DNA of 64,000 bases from an uncultured Tolumonas sp. (GCF_963556105.2 NZ_OY829944.1:688501-752500), one strand, 5' to 3'. Counted from the stretch's first letter, positions 8,663-17,510 are shown. Numbers and translations: made by a program. Notes: generated from the letters alone by a model not told the origin.

Positions 8663-9535
8663 TTAAATAAGTTCCAGTTTTTCCATCGCTTGACGGATAC
8701 GCTGTTTAGTTGCATCGCTCAATGGCATAACAGGTAAACGACATTCTTCTGTGCATAACCCTAACAGTGATGCAGCATATTTCGCACCTGCAGGGCTCGG
8801 TTCTGCAAACATGGCTTGGTGCAGAGGGATCAGTTTATCTTGTAATTCACGCGCTTCTTCCCATTTACCAGCAGCTGTCAGGTTTTGAACTTCCGCAACT
8901 AGTTTAGGTGCAACGTTAGCAGTCACTGAAATACAACCAGTACCGCCGCCGATATTATAAGCAACCGCTGTCGCATCTTCACCGGATAACCAGATGAATG
9001 GTTTCTTAATTAGCTGACGCTCTGTCCAAGGGCGAGATAAATCGCCAGTAGCGTCTTTTACGCCGATGATCCGAGGTAATTCCGCTAAGCGAGCCATAGT
9101 CGCTGGCTGAATATCAACTATAGCGCGTGGAGGGATGTTATACAGAATGATAGGGATAGCTGTCTGATCATGTACCAGTTTGAAGTGCTGATATAAACCT
9201 TCCTGATTTGGACGGTTGTAATAGCCAGCAACATGCAATGTAGCATCAGCCCCTGAGCGTTCAGCAACTTTAGTGTATTCAACAGCTTCAATTGGATTGT
9301 TTGAACCGGCACCAGCAATGACCGGAACACGCCCTGCGGCTTGCTGAACGACAGTTTCAATAACACGGCAATGTTCATCATGAGTCAGCGTCGGGCTTTC
9401 ACCAGTAGTGCCTACTGGTACAATCCCATGGGTGCCTTGTTCAATGTGCCAGTCAACCATATGACGTAAAGCAGTTTCATCAAGTTGGCCGTCCCGAAAT
9501 GGGGTGATCAAGGCCACAATAGAACCGTGGATCAT
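8663..9535 (-). CDS. dapA: 4-hydroxy-tetrahydrodipicolinate synthase
   Basis: A 290-residue TIM-barrel aldolase of the DHDPS family, which condenses pyruvate with aspartate semialdehyde in the first committed step to diaminopimelate and lysine. Visible active-site elements are GTTGES (catalytic Thr), GYYNRPNQEG (Tyr), YNIPPRAI (Tyr and Arg) and the Schiff-base lysine in GVKDATGD. The C-terminal part (FAEPSPAGAKYA) differs from the NPIPVK form common in enteric DapA and reminds me of alphaproteobacterial enzymes. The context is also unusual: bamC and gcvR are not adjacent. The mRNA leader carries a short ORF and a terminator, so attenuation is likely. The start follows an AAGGAG ribosome site. 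Confidence 0.93.
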   Translation of the reverse strand: MIHGSIVALITPFRDGQLDETALRHMVDWHIEQGTHGIVPVGTTGESPTLTHDEHCRVIETVVQQAAGRVPVIAGAGSNNPIEAVEYTKVAERSGADATLHVAGYYNRPNQEGLYQHFKLVHDQTAIPIILYNIPPRAIVDIQPATMARLAELPRIIGVKDATGDLSRPWTERQLIKKPFIWLSGEDATAVAYNIGGGTGCISVTANVAPKLVAEVQNLTAAGKWEEARELQDKLIPLHQAMFAEPSPAGAKYAASLLGLCTEECRLPVMPLSDATKQRIRQAMEKLELI

Positions 9536-9564
9536 ACAAACTCCTTTTGATCTGTAATCAAAAC

Positions 9565-9600
9565 AAAAAACCCCGATTCGCTATAGCGTAACCGGGGTTT
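9565..9600 (-). terminator. Intrinsic terminator inside the dapA leader (attenuator), with competing antiterminator arm
   Basis: On the minus strand AAACCCCG pairs with CGGGGTTT around an inner CGC/GCG stem, followed by six T, 29 bases before the dapA start. The 5' arm contains GGTTACGC (9593..9586), exactly complementary to GCGTAACC at 9630..9623, which spans the stop codon of the short upstream ORF. A second exact pairing, AACCGGG (9650..9644) with CCCGGTT (9596..9590), uses the same arm. The pairings exclude the terminator, which is the logic of ribosome-mediated attenuation. Confidence 0.7.
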
Positions 9601-9624
9601 ACAAACTGGGCATCGATAAGCTGG

Positions 9625-9699
9625 TTACGCGAAAACGTACGAACCCGGTTTTGAAGAGGGTTTAAATGGTTTTCGTGTGACAAATACGTTGCTCATCAT
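9625..9699 (-). CDS. Putative 24-residue leader peptide of dapA
   Basis: A short ORF on the minus strand begins with ATG ATG about 25 bases after the predicted transcription start and ends with TAA inside the antiterminator sequence. It encodes 24 residues with the middle RKPFKPSSKP: three Lys codons (all AAA), each followed by a Pro codon. A ribosome stalled at any of these Lys or Pro codons would leave GCGTAACC free to pair with the terminator arm. A ribosome at the stop codon would cover it and let the terminator form. Lys control would make sense for dapA. No strong ribosome binding site is visible, and the Lys codons are not consecutive, so the sensed amino acid is uncertain. Confidence 0.5.
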   Translation of the reverse strand: MMSNVFVTRKPFKPSSKPGSYVFA

Positions 9700-9730
9700 G
9701 CGGATAATCAGATTAACATTAATTACGCCC

Positions 9731-9759
9731 ATAGTTCTGTATCGGCGGGTAAATGTCAA
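9731..9759 (-). promoter_or_regulatory. Predicted sigma-70 promoter of the dapA leader
   Basis: On the minus strand a perfect -35 TTGACA (9759..9754) is spaced 17 bases from AACTAT (9736..9731), which matches three of six -10 positions. The predicted start near 9724 puts the leader ORF 25 bases and dapA about 190 bases downstream. Confidence 0.6.
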
Positions 9760-9873
9760 GCAATCATGCTGGCTTGTATAAGATTGAATGCATAAATATG
9801 CTTTTTTAAAGAAAAAAAATTTAAGTCTACAAGTGGGGCGTTTTGCTGTTTTAGGAATTGCGTGTACGAAATG

Positions 9874-9903
9874 TTAACGGTTTTATATTAATTCAAGTAA
9901 AAT
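9874..9903 (+). promoter_or_regulatory. Possible aroK promoter
   Basis: TTAACG (9874-9879) and TAAAAT (9898-9903) are separated by 18 bases, matching four and five of six consensus positions. It would give a leader of about 150 bases before aroK. Confidence 0.4.
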
Positions 9904-9921
9904 GCAGACTGAACATCATGC

Positions 9922-10026
9922 TACCCCCAGCAGCTTGGTTGCTATCAGGCGGGGGGTACTGCATAATTCCCCGTCCAGTTTCTAGCGTAAGGTACTGTTC
10001 TCCTGGTTCCCGTTATACATAACGGG
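9922..10026 (+). promoter_or_regulatory. Structured 5' leader of aroK
   Basis: The leader contains a compact element: an outer stem TACCCCC/GGGGGTA (9922-9928 with 9952-9958) around an inner stem AGCAGC/GTTGCT. It also has a perfect hairpin CCCGTTA/TAACGGG (10009-10026) followed by an interrupted T-rich stretch. A CCCC at 9969-9972 could compete for the G run. I recognise no known riboswitch class, and a regulatory role is inference. Confidence 0.35.
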
Positions 10027-10060
10027 CATTTATTATTTTGGTAAAAAATAGACAGACAAA

Positions 10061-10579
10061 ATGGCTGAAAAACGCAATATTTTTCTGATTGGCCCTATGG
10101 GGGCAGGTAAAAGCACCATCGGCAAGTATTTGTCGGAAATGTTGCATATGGATCTCTATGACTCGGATCAAGAGATAGAACGTCGGACCGGCGCTGATAT
10201 TGCGTGGGTTTTTGATGTCGAAGGCGAAGAGGGTTTCCGCAAACGGGAAGAGCAGGTAATTAGTGACCTGAGCGAATTGCAAGGTATTGTTCTTGCGACC
10301 GGTGGTGGCGCCATCAAAAGTCCTTTGACCAGAAACCGCCTGTCAGCAAGAGGCATCGTGGTTTATCTGGAAACGCCGATTGAAAAACAGCTGGCCAGAA
10401 CACAACGGGATAAACGTCGTCCATTGCTACAGACGGAAGAAGCACCACGTGAGGTGTTAACTCGTCTGTCAGAGGAGCGTGAACCGATGTACCGTGAGAT
10501 AGCTGACTATGTGGTTCGGACAGATGAATTAACAGCCAAACAAGTAGCGACTCAAATTGTTGAGTTGTTAGGGCTTTAG
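10061..10579 (+). CDS. aroK: Shikimate kinase I
   Basis: A 172-residue P-loop kinase that phosphorylates shikimate at the 3-hydroxyl in the chorismate pathway. The Walker A motif is [11 protein letters not shown] (about residues 11-21). The shikimate-binding [11 protein letters not shown] and the GEEGFRKRE segment follow, then the glycine-rich ATGGGAI and the lid region with RDKRRPLL. Length and motifs match AroK of enterics (173 residues). It precedes aroB by 13 bases and heads the aroK-aroB-damX-dam-rpe-gph-trpS run. In E. coli the preceding gene would be the pilQ homologue; here it is the divergent dapA leader. Confidence 0.97.
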   Translation: MAEKRNIFLIGPMGAGKSTIGKYLSEMLHMDLYDSDQEIERRTGADIAWVFDVEGEEGFRKREEQVISDLSELQGIVLATGGGAIKSPLTRNRLSARGIVVYLETPIEKQLARTQRDKRRPLLQTEEAPREVLTRLSEEREPMYREIADYVVRTDELTAKQVATQIVELLGL

Positions 10580-10592
10580 ATCGAAGAGATGA

Positions 10593-11681
10593 ATGGAGGC
10601 TGTAGTGGAGACGTTAACAGTTAATTTGGCCGAACGTAGTTATCCAATACATGTTGGAGCCGGTTTGCTGACATCTTCTGCGTTGTTTGCTCCGCATATT
10701 GTTGGGCAAAAAGTCATGATAGTGACCAACGATACAGTTGCTCCATTATATCTTGATGCACTTTGTTCTACGTTATCTGCTTATCAAGTAGAAACGCTGA
10801 TTTTACCTGATGGTGAAGCGCATAAAACGCTCGTTTCTTTTGAACGGATTATGTCGGCTTTACTGGAAGGAAAACATGGCCGAGACACCACGTTAATTGC
10901 ATTAGGTGGTGGTGTGATTGGTGATCTGGTTGGTTTTGCTGCCGCTTGTTATCAGCGCGGTGTTCCCTTTATCCAGGTTCCAACAACTTTATTATCCCAG
11001 GTTGATTCTTCTGTTGGTGGAAAAACAGCAGTTAATCATCCGTTGGGTAAAAATATGATTGGGGCGTTTTATCAGCCCAAAGTAGTGATTATTGATATTG
11101 ATTGCCTTCGAACATTACCCCAGCGGGAATTGGCTGCAGGTATGGCGGAAGTGATCAAATATGGCATCATTTGGGATGAAGAATTCTTTAACTGGCTGGA
11201 ATTGCATACCGCTGATATCCAAGCATTGCAGCCATATGCTTTATCCAAAGTTATTTTACGCTGTTGTGCAATTAAAGCTGACGTCGTTTCACAAGATGAA
11301 ACTGAAAACGGTGTCAGAGCACTTCTGAATCTGGGGCATACCTTTGGCCATGCGATTGAAGCTGAAAAAGGTTATGGCAACTGGCTGCATGGTGAAGCGG
11401 TCGCTGTAGGCTCAGTACAGGCGGCGGAAACATCATTACGCTTATCCTTATTATCTCAAGCTGATGTAGATCGAATTAAAGCGTTATTGCTGGCGGCTAA
11501 TCTTCCCGTGACTGCCCCCGCTGATATGGACTTTGATGATTATCTTCATCATATGCTGCGGGATAAAAAGGTGAAAGCAGGAAAACTGCGACTGGTATTG
11601 CCTGTGGCAATTGGTCGTGCGGATTTGTTTACCGACGTGGAGCCATCTGTGCTTCGTGCGGTTATTGATGCGACACACTGA
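10593..11681 (+). CDS. aroB: 3-dehydroquinate synthase
   Basis: A 362-residue NAD- and metal-dependent enzyme that cyclises DAHP to 3-dehydroquinate, the second step of the shikimate pathway. Visible motifs are the NAD-binding [13 protein letters not shown], the [21 protein letters not shown] segment with the active-site lysine, and metal ligands in [11 protein letters not shown] and WLHGEAVA. Two starts are possible: ATG at 10593, and GTG at 10605, which has a GGAGG five bases upstream and aligns better with the E. coli N-terminus. I give the longer form. The stop is followed two bases later by the GTG start of damX, which indicates tight coupling. Confidence 0.96.
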   Translation: MEAVVETLTVNLAERSYPIHVGAGLLTSSALFAPHIVGQKVMIVTNDTVAPLYLDALCSTLSAYQVETLILPDGEAHKTLVSFERIMSALLEGKHGRDTTLIALGGGVIGDLVGFAAACYQRGVPFIQVPTTLLSQVDSSVGGKTAVNHPLGKNMIGAFYQPKVVIIDIDCLRTLPQRELAAGMAEVIKYGIIWDEEFFNWLELHTADIQALQPYALSKVILRCCAIKADVVSQDETENGVRALLNLGHTFGHAIEAEKGYGNWLHGEAVAVGSVQAAETSLRLSLLSQADVDRIKALLLAANLPVTAPADMDFDDYLHHMLRDKKVKAGKLRLVLPVAIGRADLFTDVEPSVLRAVIDATH

Positions 11682-11683
11682 AT

Positions 11684-13276
11684 GTGACATCAAACGATTA
11701 TTTATTACTCCCAACTCAAACCCAATTAGTCTCACGTGTAAAACAACTAATTGGGTTTTCTTCATCATTCATATTCTTATCTGGAGCAAACGGCTCTGGA
11801 CGTAGTTCTATTTGTCAGCAGCTGTTGAATGAGCTGGATGCAAATTTAGCTGTCGGTTATGTCGAATTGCATCCTGCAATGGAATTATCTCATGTCAGAG
11901 AAAATATCGTCTTACAGTTAAGACCCAACGCTGTCTTTGATGCGACCGAACCACTTAATGAAACACTAAATCGACTCATCTCGGATTTTTCTCGTCCTCG
12001 GTTATTAGTTGTCGATAATGCGGATAGTCTTGCCTCTGACTGGGCGTTTGAGCTTTGGCAATGGCTTGCTCAGGTGGATGAGTTGTATCCATCACACAAA
12101 ATTAGTGTATTACTGATCGGAACCAGTGAATTTTCTGAATATCTGGCGCAACATCTAAAGGGTCGGGAGCAGATGGCGCTGGAAATAGAAGTAGAGCCGC
12201 TGACTCTTAAAGAACAAAAGAAATTGTTGATGCACTACCTGCAGGACGGAGAGGTCTCCGCAGCTCAGGGTGAACAAGCTCTGGCTCGCTTGGCACACAG
12301 TCAGGGCAAGTCTGGAGAGGTAGTTGCAATTGCGGAGGCATGTATGGATAAAAAATCTCTATCATCATTCGGAAAAACAGCGCTGCCTGTGAATAAAATT
12401 GTTGCTGCGGTGGCTATTTTAGCCGGAGTCGTCTTATTGCTGAGCTGGGTTATTCCTTCTCTCTCTGGGAAACATTCATCGTCAACAGCGACATCCACTC
12501 CGCAACCAGAACGTCAATCTGTGGCATTGGCACCGAGCACATCAGCGGCAGTGGTACCTAATGGCGTAGTAGCTGCTTCAAGTGCATTGCCTGCGGCTGT
12601 GACACAGGAAGGAATTGTGTCTGGAGCAAATGGTGCAGGAATTGATGCTGAAGAGGCTGCTGATGATAGTAATAAGCGCCGGGTAGTCATTAGTGATCAA
12701 GCATTACAACAAATAACGGCGAATCAACCTGCTGCTGAGCCAGCCGTTGTTGATAGTCAGGCAGCAACATCTTCTGCCATCACATCGGCGCATCAATTAA
12801 AACCAATTGTTAATGAAATCAAAGGTGATAGCACTTCAGTTGTTCAAACTGAATCTGCAAAGAAAAAAATATCTGCAGAGAAGAAACCTTCTTTAGAAAA
12901 AAAGGTCGTGCAGAAAAAAACAAAAGTGATCACTGAACACAAAGCTGAGCATAAATCGGTAAAAAATTCGCCAACAACACTAAAAACAGTCAAAAATAAT
13001 ACAACGCCAACACCAGTTGTTACTAAAGGTTATGCGTTACAACTTGCCGCCAGTGGTGATGCCGCTGCGCTTAAAAAACTAGCGGCCAGTAGTGGGTTGC
13101 AAGCAAAAACAAAGATTTATAAAAATCAGTCCAATGGAAAATATGTCCTGATCTATGGTGAGTATGCATCAGCTGCTGCTGCTAAAGCTGCTGTGCCGAG
13201 ATTGCCTGCTTCTGTGCAAAACACAAAGCCATGGCCTAAATCTTATGCTCAGATCCGTACAGAACAAGGTAAATAA
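11684..13276 (+). CDS. damX: Cell-division protein DamX (AAA-type N-terminus, SPOR C-terminus)
   Basis: A 530-residue protein starting at a GTG two bases after aroB. An AAA/ATPase-like domain fills roughly residues 10-230, with a P-loop-like SGANGSGRSS. One membrane helix follows at about 235-258. A long Ala/Ser/Thr- and Lys-rich periplasmic linker leads to a C-terminal SPOR domain (about residues 445-525) starting YALQLAASGD. SPOR domains bind denuded glycan strands at the division septum. The position between aroB and dam is the classic one for damX. Overall length is greater than E. coli DamX (428), mostly from the linker and the cytoplasmic domain. Confidence 0.9.
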   Translation: MTSNDYLLLPTQTQLVSRVKQLIGFSSSFIFLSGANGSGRSSICQQLLNELDANLAVGYVELHPAMELSHVRENIVLQLRPNAVFDATEPLNETLNRLISDFSRPRLLVVDNADSLASDWAFELWQWLAQVDELYPSHKISVLLIGTSEFSEYLAQHLKGREQMALEIEVEPLTLKEQKKLLMHYLQDGEVSAAQGEQALARLAHSQGKSGEVVAIAEACMDKKSLSSFGKTALPVNKIVAAVAILAGVVLLLSWVIPSLSGKHSSSTATSTPQPERQSVALAPSTSAAVVPNGVVAASSALPAAVTQEGIVSGANGAGIDAEEAADDSNKRRVVISDQALQQITANQPAAEPAVVDSQAATSSAITSAHQLKPIVNEIKGDSTSVVQTESAKKKISAEKKPSLEKKVVQKKTKVITEHKAEHKSVKNSPTTLKTVKNNTTPTPVVTKGYALQLAASGDAAALKKLAASSGLQAKTKIYKNQSNGKYVLIYGEYASAAAAKAAVPRLPASVQNTKPWPKSYAQIRTEQGK

Positions 13277-13368
13277 CAGAGCAGAAGTTACATGACAGAA
13301 AGAAAGAACCACGCATTCTGCTTTAGTACAGATTTACGGCACGCACTTGCAGTGAGTCGTGCTGTATC

Positions 13369-14208
13369 ATGAAAAAACAGCGGGCATTTTTAAAATGGGC
13401 AGGCGGTAAATATAGTCTGATCGAGTCGATCACGGAGTTTTTACCAACCGGTAACGTATTGGTTGAACCGTTTGTCGGCGCGGGATCTGTATTCTTGAAT
13501 ACAGATTATGATGCTTATCTTTTAGCGGATATTAATCCGGACTTGATTGCGTTATACAATCTGTTAAAAACGGAACCTGAAGCGTTTATCCGCCTCGCAA
13601 AGACGTTGTTCTGTGAACAAAATAATCAACGGGAACGTTATTTCCAACTGCGTGACGAGTTTAATCACACCAAAGATCCACAATGGCGTGCAGCGTTATT
13701 CCTATATCTGAATCGTCATGGTTACAATGGATTATGTCGATATAACCGTAAAGGCGGTTTTAACGTGCCGTTTGGCCGTTATAAGAAACCGTATTTTCCG
13801 GAAGCCGAGTTATGGTTTTTTGCCGAAAAAGCACAAAAAGCGACATTTGTTTGCCAGTCGTTTATTGAAACATTTGCCATGCTGGAACAGGATCATGTGG
13901 TCTATTGTGATCCGCCATATGTTCCTTTATCGCCAAGTGCGAGTTTTACCAGCTATGCGGCTAAAGGCTTTTCGGAAAATGAACAGCGTCATCTGGCGGA
14001 GTTAGCTTGGCAGACTGCGGTGGAAAAACGTGTTCCGGTATTAATTAGTAATCATGCCACCGATTTGACCTACGACTTATATCAACATGCGGTTTTGCAA
14101 GAACTGCAAGTTAAACGAACAATTAGTCGTGCAGGACATACTCGTCAACGGGTAGCTGAATTGATCGCCCGTTATGAACCACACCGACTGGCCAGAAAGG
14201 CTGGGTAA
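13369..14208 (+). CDS. dam: DNA adenine methylase (GATC)
   Basis: A 279-residue class alpha N6-adenine methyltransferase. Motif I FLKWAGGKYS is at the N-terminus and FVGAGSVFLN forms the SAM pocket. The catalytic motif IV DPPY is at about residue 182, and a target-recognition region with RYNRKGGFNVPFG lies between. Dam methylates GATC and guides mismatch repair, replication timing and phase variation. It lies between damX and rpe as in other gammaproteobacteria, 92 bases after damX. The sequence matches E. coli Dam (278 residues) in length and motifs. Confidence 0.97.
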   Translation: MKKQRAFLKWAGGKYSLIESITEFLPTGNVLVEPFVGAGSVFLNTDYDAYLLADINPDLIALYNLLKTEPEAFIRLAKTLFCEQNNQRERYFQLRDEFNHTKDPQWRAALFLYLNRHGYNGLCRYNRKGGFNVPFGRYKKPYFPEAELWFFAEKAQKATFVCQSFIETFAMLEQDHVVYCDPPYVPLSPSASFTSYAAKGFSENEQRHLAELAWQTAVEKRVPVLISNHATDLTYDLYQHAVLQELQVKRTISRAGHTRQRVAELIARYEPHRLARKAG

Positions 14209-14220
14209 CCTTAAAGACCG

Positions 14221-14901
14221 ATGAATATGAAACCGTATCTGATTGCTCCTTCAATTCTCTCTGCAAATTTTGCCCGTCTGGGTGACGATGTTATTGATGT
14301 ATTAAATGCCGGTGCTGATGTTGTTCATTTTGATGTTATGGACAATCACTATGTGCCAAATCTGACTATTGGGCCGATGGTATGTAAAGCATTACGCGAT
14401 TACGGTATTACGGCGCCGATTGATGTGCATCTGATGGTAAAACCAGTTGATCGCATTATTCCTGACTTTGCCAAAGCAGGCGCTTCCATCATTACATTTC
14501 ATCCTGAAACATCAGAGCATGTAGATCGTTCATTACAATTAATCAAAGAACATGGCTGTCAGGCTGGTTTAGTGTTTAACCCGGCCACACCACTGCATTA
14601 TCTGGATCATGTAATGGATAAACTGGACGTTATTTTGTTAATGTCCGTTAACCCTGGTTTTGGTGGTCAGAGTTTTATCCCGGCAACATTGGATAAATTG
14701 CGTCAGGTTCGTCAGCGCATTAATGAAAGTGGACGTGATATTCGTTTGGAAGTTGATGGTGGCGTGAAGGTCGATAATATCCGTCAGATCGCGGAAGCAG
14801 GTGCTGATATGTTTGTTGCTGGCTCTGCTATTTTTGACCAACCGGATTATGCCGCTGTTATTGCTCGTATGCGTCAGGAGTTAGACTCTGCGAATGTCTG
14901 A
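14221..14901 (+). CDS. rpe: Ribulose-phosphate 3-epimerase
   Basis: A 226-residue TIM-barrel enzyme interconverting ribulose-5-phosphate and xylulose-5-phosphate in the pentose phosphate pathway. Family signatures are visible: [13 protein letters not shown] at the N-terminus, [17 protein letters not shown] with metal-binding His and Asp, [16 protein letters not shown] and LEVDGGV. It starts 12 bases after dam and overlaps the start of gph by 8 bases, so translation of rpe and gph is probably coupled. Confidence 0.97.
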   Translation: MNMKPYLIAPSILSANFARLGDDVIDVLNAGADVVHFDVMDNHYVPNLTIGPMVCKALRDYGITAPIDVHLMVKPVDRIIPDFAKAGASIITFHPETSEHVDRSLQLIKEHGCQAGLVFNPATPLHYLDHVMDKLDVILLMSVNPGFGGQSFIPATLDKLRQVRQRINESGRDIRLEVDGGVKVDNIRQIAEAGADMFVAGSAIFDQPDYAAVIARMRQELDSANV

Positions 14902-15586
14902 TTTAAATAATGTAAAAGTTATTTTATTCGATCTGGACGGAACGCTAATTGATAGCGTTCCACAACTTTATCTGGCTGTTCAGGCAGCACTAAAATCTAA
15001 TCAATTATCTGCCGTTTCTATTGAGCAGGTGCGTGATTGGATTGGTAATGGCGCCGATGTATTATTGAAGCGAGCCATATGTCAGCAATATCATTTTACT
15101 GATATAGATGAAGTCTTGTTTCAACAAGTGAAAAGTCAGTTTGATCATTATTATCAAATGGGGATAGACAGCGATTATTCGCTTTATCCCGCAGTTAAAG
15201 AAACATTATCGTTATTGGCACAAGCTGGTTACTCTATGGCGGTGGTGACCAATAAACCTGATCAATTTGTGCAACCATTATTACAATCGGCTGGTATTGC
15301 AGAGTTTTTCACTTACACCCTCGGTGGTGGTCGTTTACCCGTGAAAAAACCAGATCCATTACCACTACATTATTTATGTGAACAATTTAATGTTCAGCCA
15401 ACCGAAACACTGATGGTTGGTGATTCGAAAAATGATATTCAAGCGGCACGCGCGGCGGGTATTCCGGTTGTCGGTTTAAGTTATGGTTATAACCACGGTG
15501 AACCAATAGAAAATAGCGCACCAGATTGGGTATTACATCGCTTTGATGAATTAGTGTCGTTGCTGAACGCTGAAGTAAGGAATTGA
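14894..15586 (+). CDS. gph: Phosphoglycolate phosphatase
   Basis: A 230-residue HAD hydrolase that removes phosphate from 2-phosphoglycolate, produced for example during repair of 3'-phosphoglycolate DNA ends. Motif [12 protein letters not shown] contains the nucleophile Asp and the acid Asp. VVTNKP is motif [10 protein letters not shown] supplies the motif III Lys, and [14 protein letters not shown] is motif IV. The conserved place between rpe and trpS distinguishes it from other HAD phosphatases. It overlaps rpe by 8 bases and ends just before trpS. Confidence 0.93.
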   Translation: MSDLNNVKVILFDLDGTLIDSVPQLYLAVQAALKSNQLSAVSIEQVRDWIGNGADVLLKRAICQQYHFTDIDEVLFQQVKSQFDHYYQMGIDSDYSLYPAVKETLSLLAQAGYSMAVVTNKPDQFVQPLLQSAGIAEFFTYTLGGGRLPVKKPDPLPLHYLCEQFNVQPTETLMVGDSKNDIQAARAAGIPVVGLSYGYNHGEPIENSAPDWVLHRFDELVSLLNAEVRN

Positions 15587-15587
15587 A

Positions 15588-16592
15588 ATGGCAAAACCAA
15601 TTGTATTGAGCGGAGCTCAACCATCGGGGCAACTAACCATTGGTAATTATATGGGAGCCTTGCGTCAGTGGGTTCAGATGCAGGATGATTACGATTGTCT
15701 ATATTGTATTGTGGATTTGCACGCCATCACGGTACGTCAAGACCCTCAAGCGTTGCGTAAAGCCTGTTTAGATACGGCTGCATTATATCTGGCGGTAGGT
15801 ATTGATCCTGCAAAAAGCACCGTATTTATGCAATCACATGTACCACAACATGCTGAATTGGGCTGGATACTAAACTGCTATACTCAGATGGGTGAATTAT
15901 CCCGTATGACGCAGTTTAAAGATAAATCGCAGCGTTATGAAAATAATGTCACGGTCGGTTTATTTGATTACCCAGTATTAATGGCAGCAGATATTCTCTT
16001 ATATCAAGCGAATCAGGTACCTGTTGGCCAAGATCAAAAGCAACATTTAGAATTAACGCGAGATATTGCTTATCGCTTTAATGCGCTTTACGGCAATATA
16101 TTGACGACACCTGAGCCTTTTATTCCACCTCAGGGGGCGAAGGTGATGAGTTTACAAGATCCGACCAAGAAGATGTCTAAATCGGATGATAATCAAAATA
16201 ATGTGATTGGTTTACTCGAAGACCCTAAATCAATAGTGAAAAAACTGAAAAAAGCGGTGACTGATTCAGAAGATCCACCAATTGTCCGCTTTGATATAGA
16301 AACTAAACCAGGTGTAAGTAATTTATTAAGCCTCATGCATGGTGCGACCGGACGTTCTATTGCGGAATTGGAAGCTAGCTTTGAAGGTAAAATGTACGGA
16401 CATCTGAAAACTGAAGCTGCTGACGCGGTTGTTGCTTTGTTGGAACCTATCCAGCAACGCTATAAAGAATTACGGGCAGATGAAGCGGCTTTATTGGCAA
16501 TTCTGCAGCAAGGTGGCGAGAAAGCACAAATTCGTGCAGAGGAAACAATGCGTCGAGTATTTGATGCTATTGGTTTCGTAAGTAAACGTTAA
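15588..16592 (+). CDS. trpS: Tryptophanyl-tRNA synthetase
   Basis: A 334-residue class I aminoacyl-tRNA synthetase charging tRNA-Trp. The HIGH-type motif appears as [14 protein letters not shown] near residue 15. The KMSKS motif is intact as KKMSKSDDN near residue 200. The intervening segment with [17 protein letters not shown] binds tryptophan and is typical of TrpRS. It begins two bases after the gph stop, after an AAGGAATTG site inside gph, and closes the dam operon. Confidence 0.98.
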   Translation: MAKPIVLSGAQPSGQLTIGNYMGALRQWVQMQDDYDCLYCIVDLHAITVRQDPQALRKACLDTAALYLAVGIDPAKSTVFMQSHVPQHAELGWILNCYTQMGELSRMTQFKDKSQRYENNVTVGLFDYPVLMAADILLYQANQVPVGQDQKQHLELTRDIAYRFNALYGNILTTPEPFIPPQGAKVMSLQDPTKKMSKSDDNQNNVIGLLEDPKSIVKKLKKAVTDSEDPPIVRFDIETKPGVSNLLSLMHGATGRSIAELEASFEGKMYGHLKTEAADAVVALLEPIQQRYKELRADEAALLAILQQGGEKAQIRAEETMRRVFDAIGFVSKR

Positions 16593-16598
16593 TTTTCC

Positions 16599-16626
16599 GG
16601 CTGAATTATAAAAAATTAATTCAGCC
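16599..16626 (+). terminator. Inverted repeat after trpS, possible terminator
   Basis: A perfect ten-base stem GGCTGAATTA/TAATTCAGCC with an A-rich loop starts seven bases after trpS. The following AAATTATT is a poor T tract, so it may be a weak terminator or an RNA-processing stem at the operon end. Confidence 0.45.
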
Positions 16627-16663
16627 AAATTATTCCTGCTATATAACCTATATAAGATGAATT

Positions 16664-16888
16664 ATGGCCTCTAAAAAAGACGAAGATATAGCTGAACCTC
16701 TGGATCTTGAATCTAAAGATATTTGGCTGCGTAAATTCAGAATGGCAAAAACTCAGCAGACATTAACTTTGATGGTGGAACGAGCTATTGATCAATATCA
16801 TCAAAAACCATCAGTGCTTGGGGCTATATATTTAGCTGAATGCCAAAGAGAACGAGAGTTAGAAACCGGTGTGTTGCTAAACCGTTAA
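16664..16888 (+). CDS. Small conserved-looking protein of unknown function
   Basis: A 74-residue, charged, soluble protein with no signal peptide or membrane segment. The first 20 residues are acidic and Lys-rich. The middle (KFRMAKTQQTLTLMVERAIDQYHQ) looks like an amphipathic helix, followed by a second helix ending in an Arg/Glu-rich stretch. I recognise no family. It sits alone between the trpS terminator-like repeat and a lipoprotein gene, with a weak AAGATG ribosome site. Composition looks like real protein, but no homology can be confirmed here. Confidence 0.5.
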   Translation: MASKKDEDIAEPLDLESKDIWLRKFRMAKTQQTLTLMVERAIDQYHQKPSVLGAIYLAECQRERELETGVLLNR

Positions 16889-16987
16889 ATCAGCTTATTC
16901 AAATAAAACTAGCCAAATAAAGTACCTTGTTAGACAATATCGTCAGTTTAGTAGTTTAAATAGATGATGGTTAGCTAGGGCATATTT

Positions 16988-17488
16988 ATGAACAAGACGC
17001 TTAGTTGTATCGGTGTGGCAGTAGTTTTGCTGTTAGCTGGTTGTTCCGGTTCCAGTGGTGTGTCTGAGCAATATCGTTATACGCCACCGACAGCCGTACC
17101 AGTACAAACCAGTGCCGAGGTGAATGTCCCATACGATTTATTATGGGGCCGTGCACAGCGTTGGTTGGCGGAAAAAGGATTTGAAGGTCAGGGTGAAGTG
17201 ACTGGCGGTGTTTTATCTTCATCGCAAGAAAGCTATGCTGATGGTATGCGTTACCTTGATTGTGGTAAGGGTGGTTCACGCGTCAGTATTGAACAACCTG
17301 CTGTAAAAATTAATATTATGATCACGCAAAATGCTGAAAAAGCAGTGGCTTCAATTAATTTGAAAGGCACAACGACTGTATCGTATATAGAAGGCAGTGG
17401 CGATAAAATTGCTGCACCGTCTGTAACACCGGTTTGTGTGTCTAATGGCCAGCTTGAAGCCGACTTCCTGAATTATATTAATCGCTAA
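16988..17488 (+). CDS. Predicted outer-membrane lipoprotein of unknown function
   Basis: A 166-residue protein with a lipoprotein signal peptide ending LLLAGC (Cys 19), followed by Ser/Gly. Ser, not Asp, at position +2 suggests outer-membrane sorting by Lol rules. The mature part is mixed alpha/beta, with a segment NVPYDLLWGRAQRWLAEKGF that recalls small lipoproteins with a BamC- or DUF-like helix-grip fold, but I cannot name a family. Two later Cys residues (in LDCGKGG and PVCVSNG) could form a disulfide. A bidirectional terminator separates it from cybC on the other strand. Confidence 0.7.
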   Translation: MNKTLSCIGVAVVLLLAGCSGSSGVSEQYRYTPPTAVPVQTSAEVNVPYDLLWGRAQRWLAEKGFEGQGEVTGGVLSSSQESYADGMRYLDCGKGGSRVSIEQPAVKINIMITQNAEKAVASINLKGTTTVSYIEGSGDKIAAPSVTPVCVSNGQLEADFLNYINR

Positions 17489-17510
17489 AATAATAAATAA
17501 TTCTGAAATA

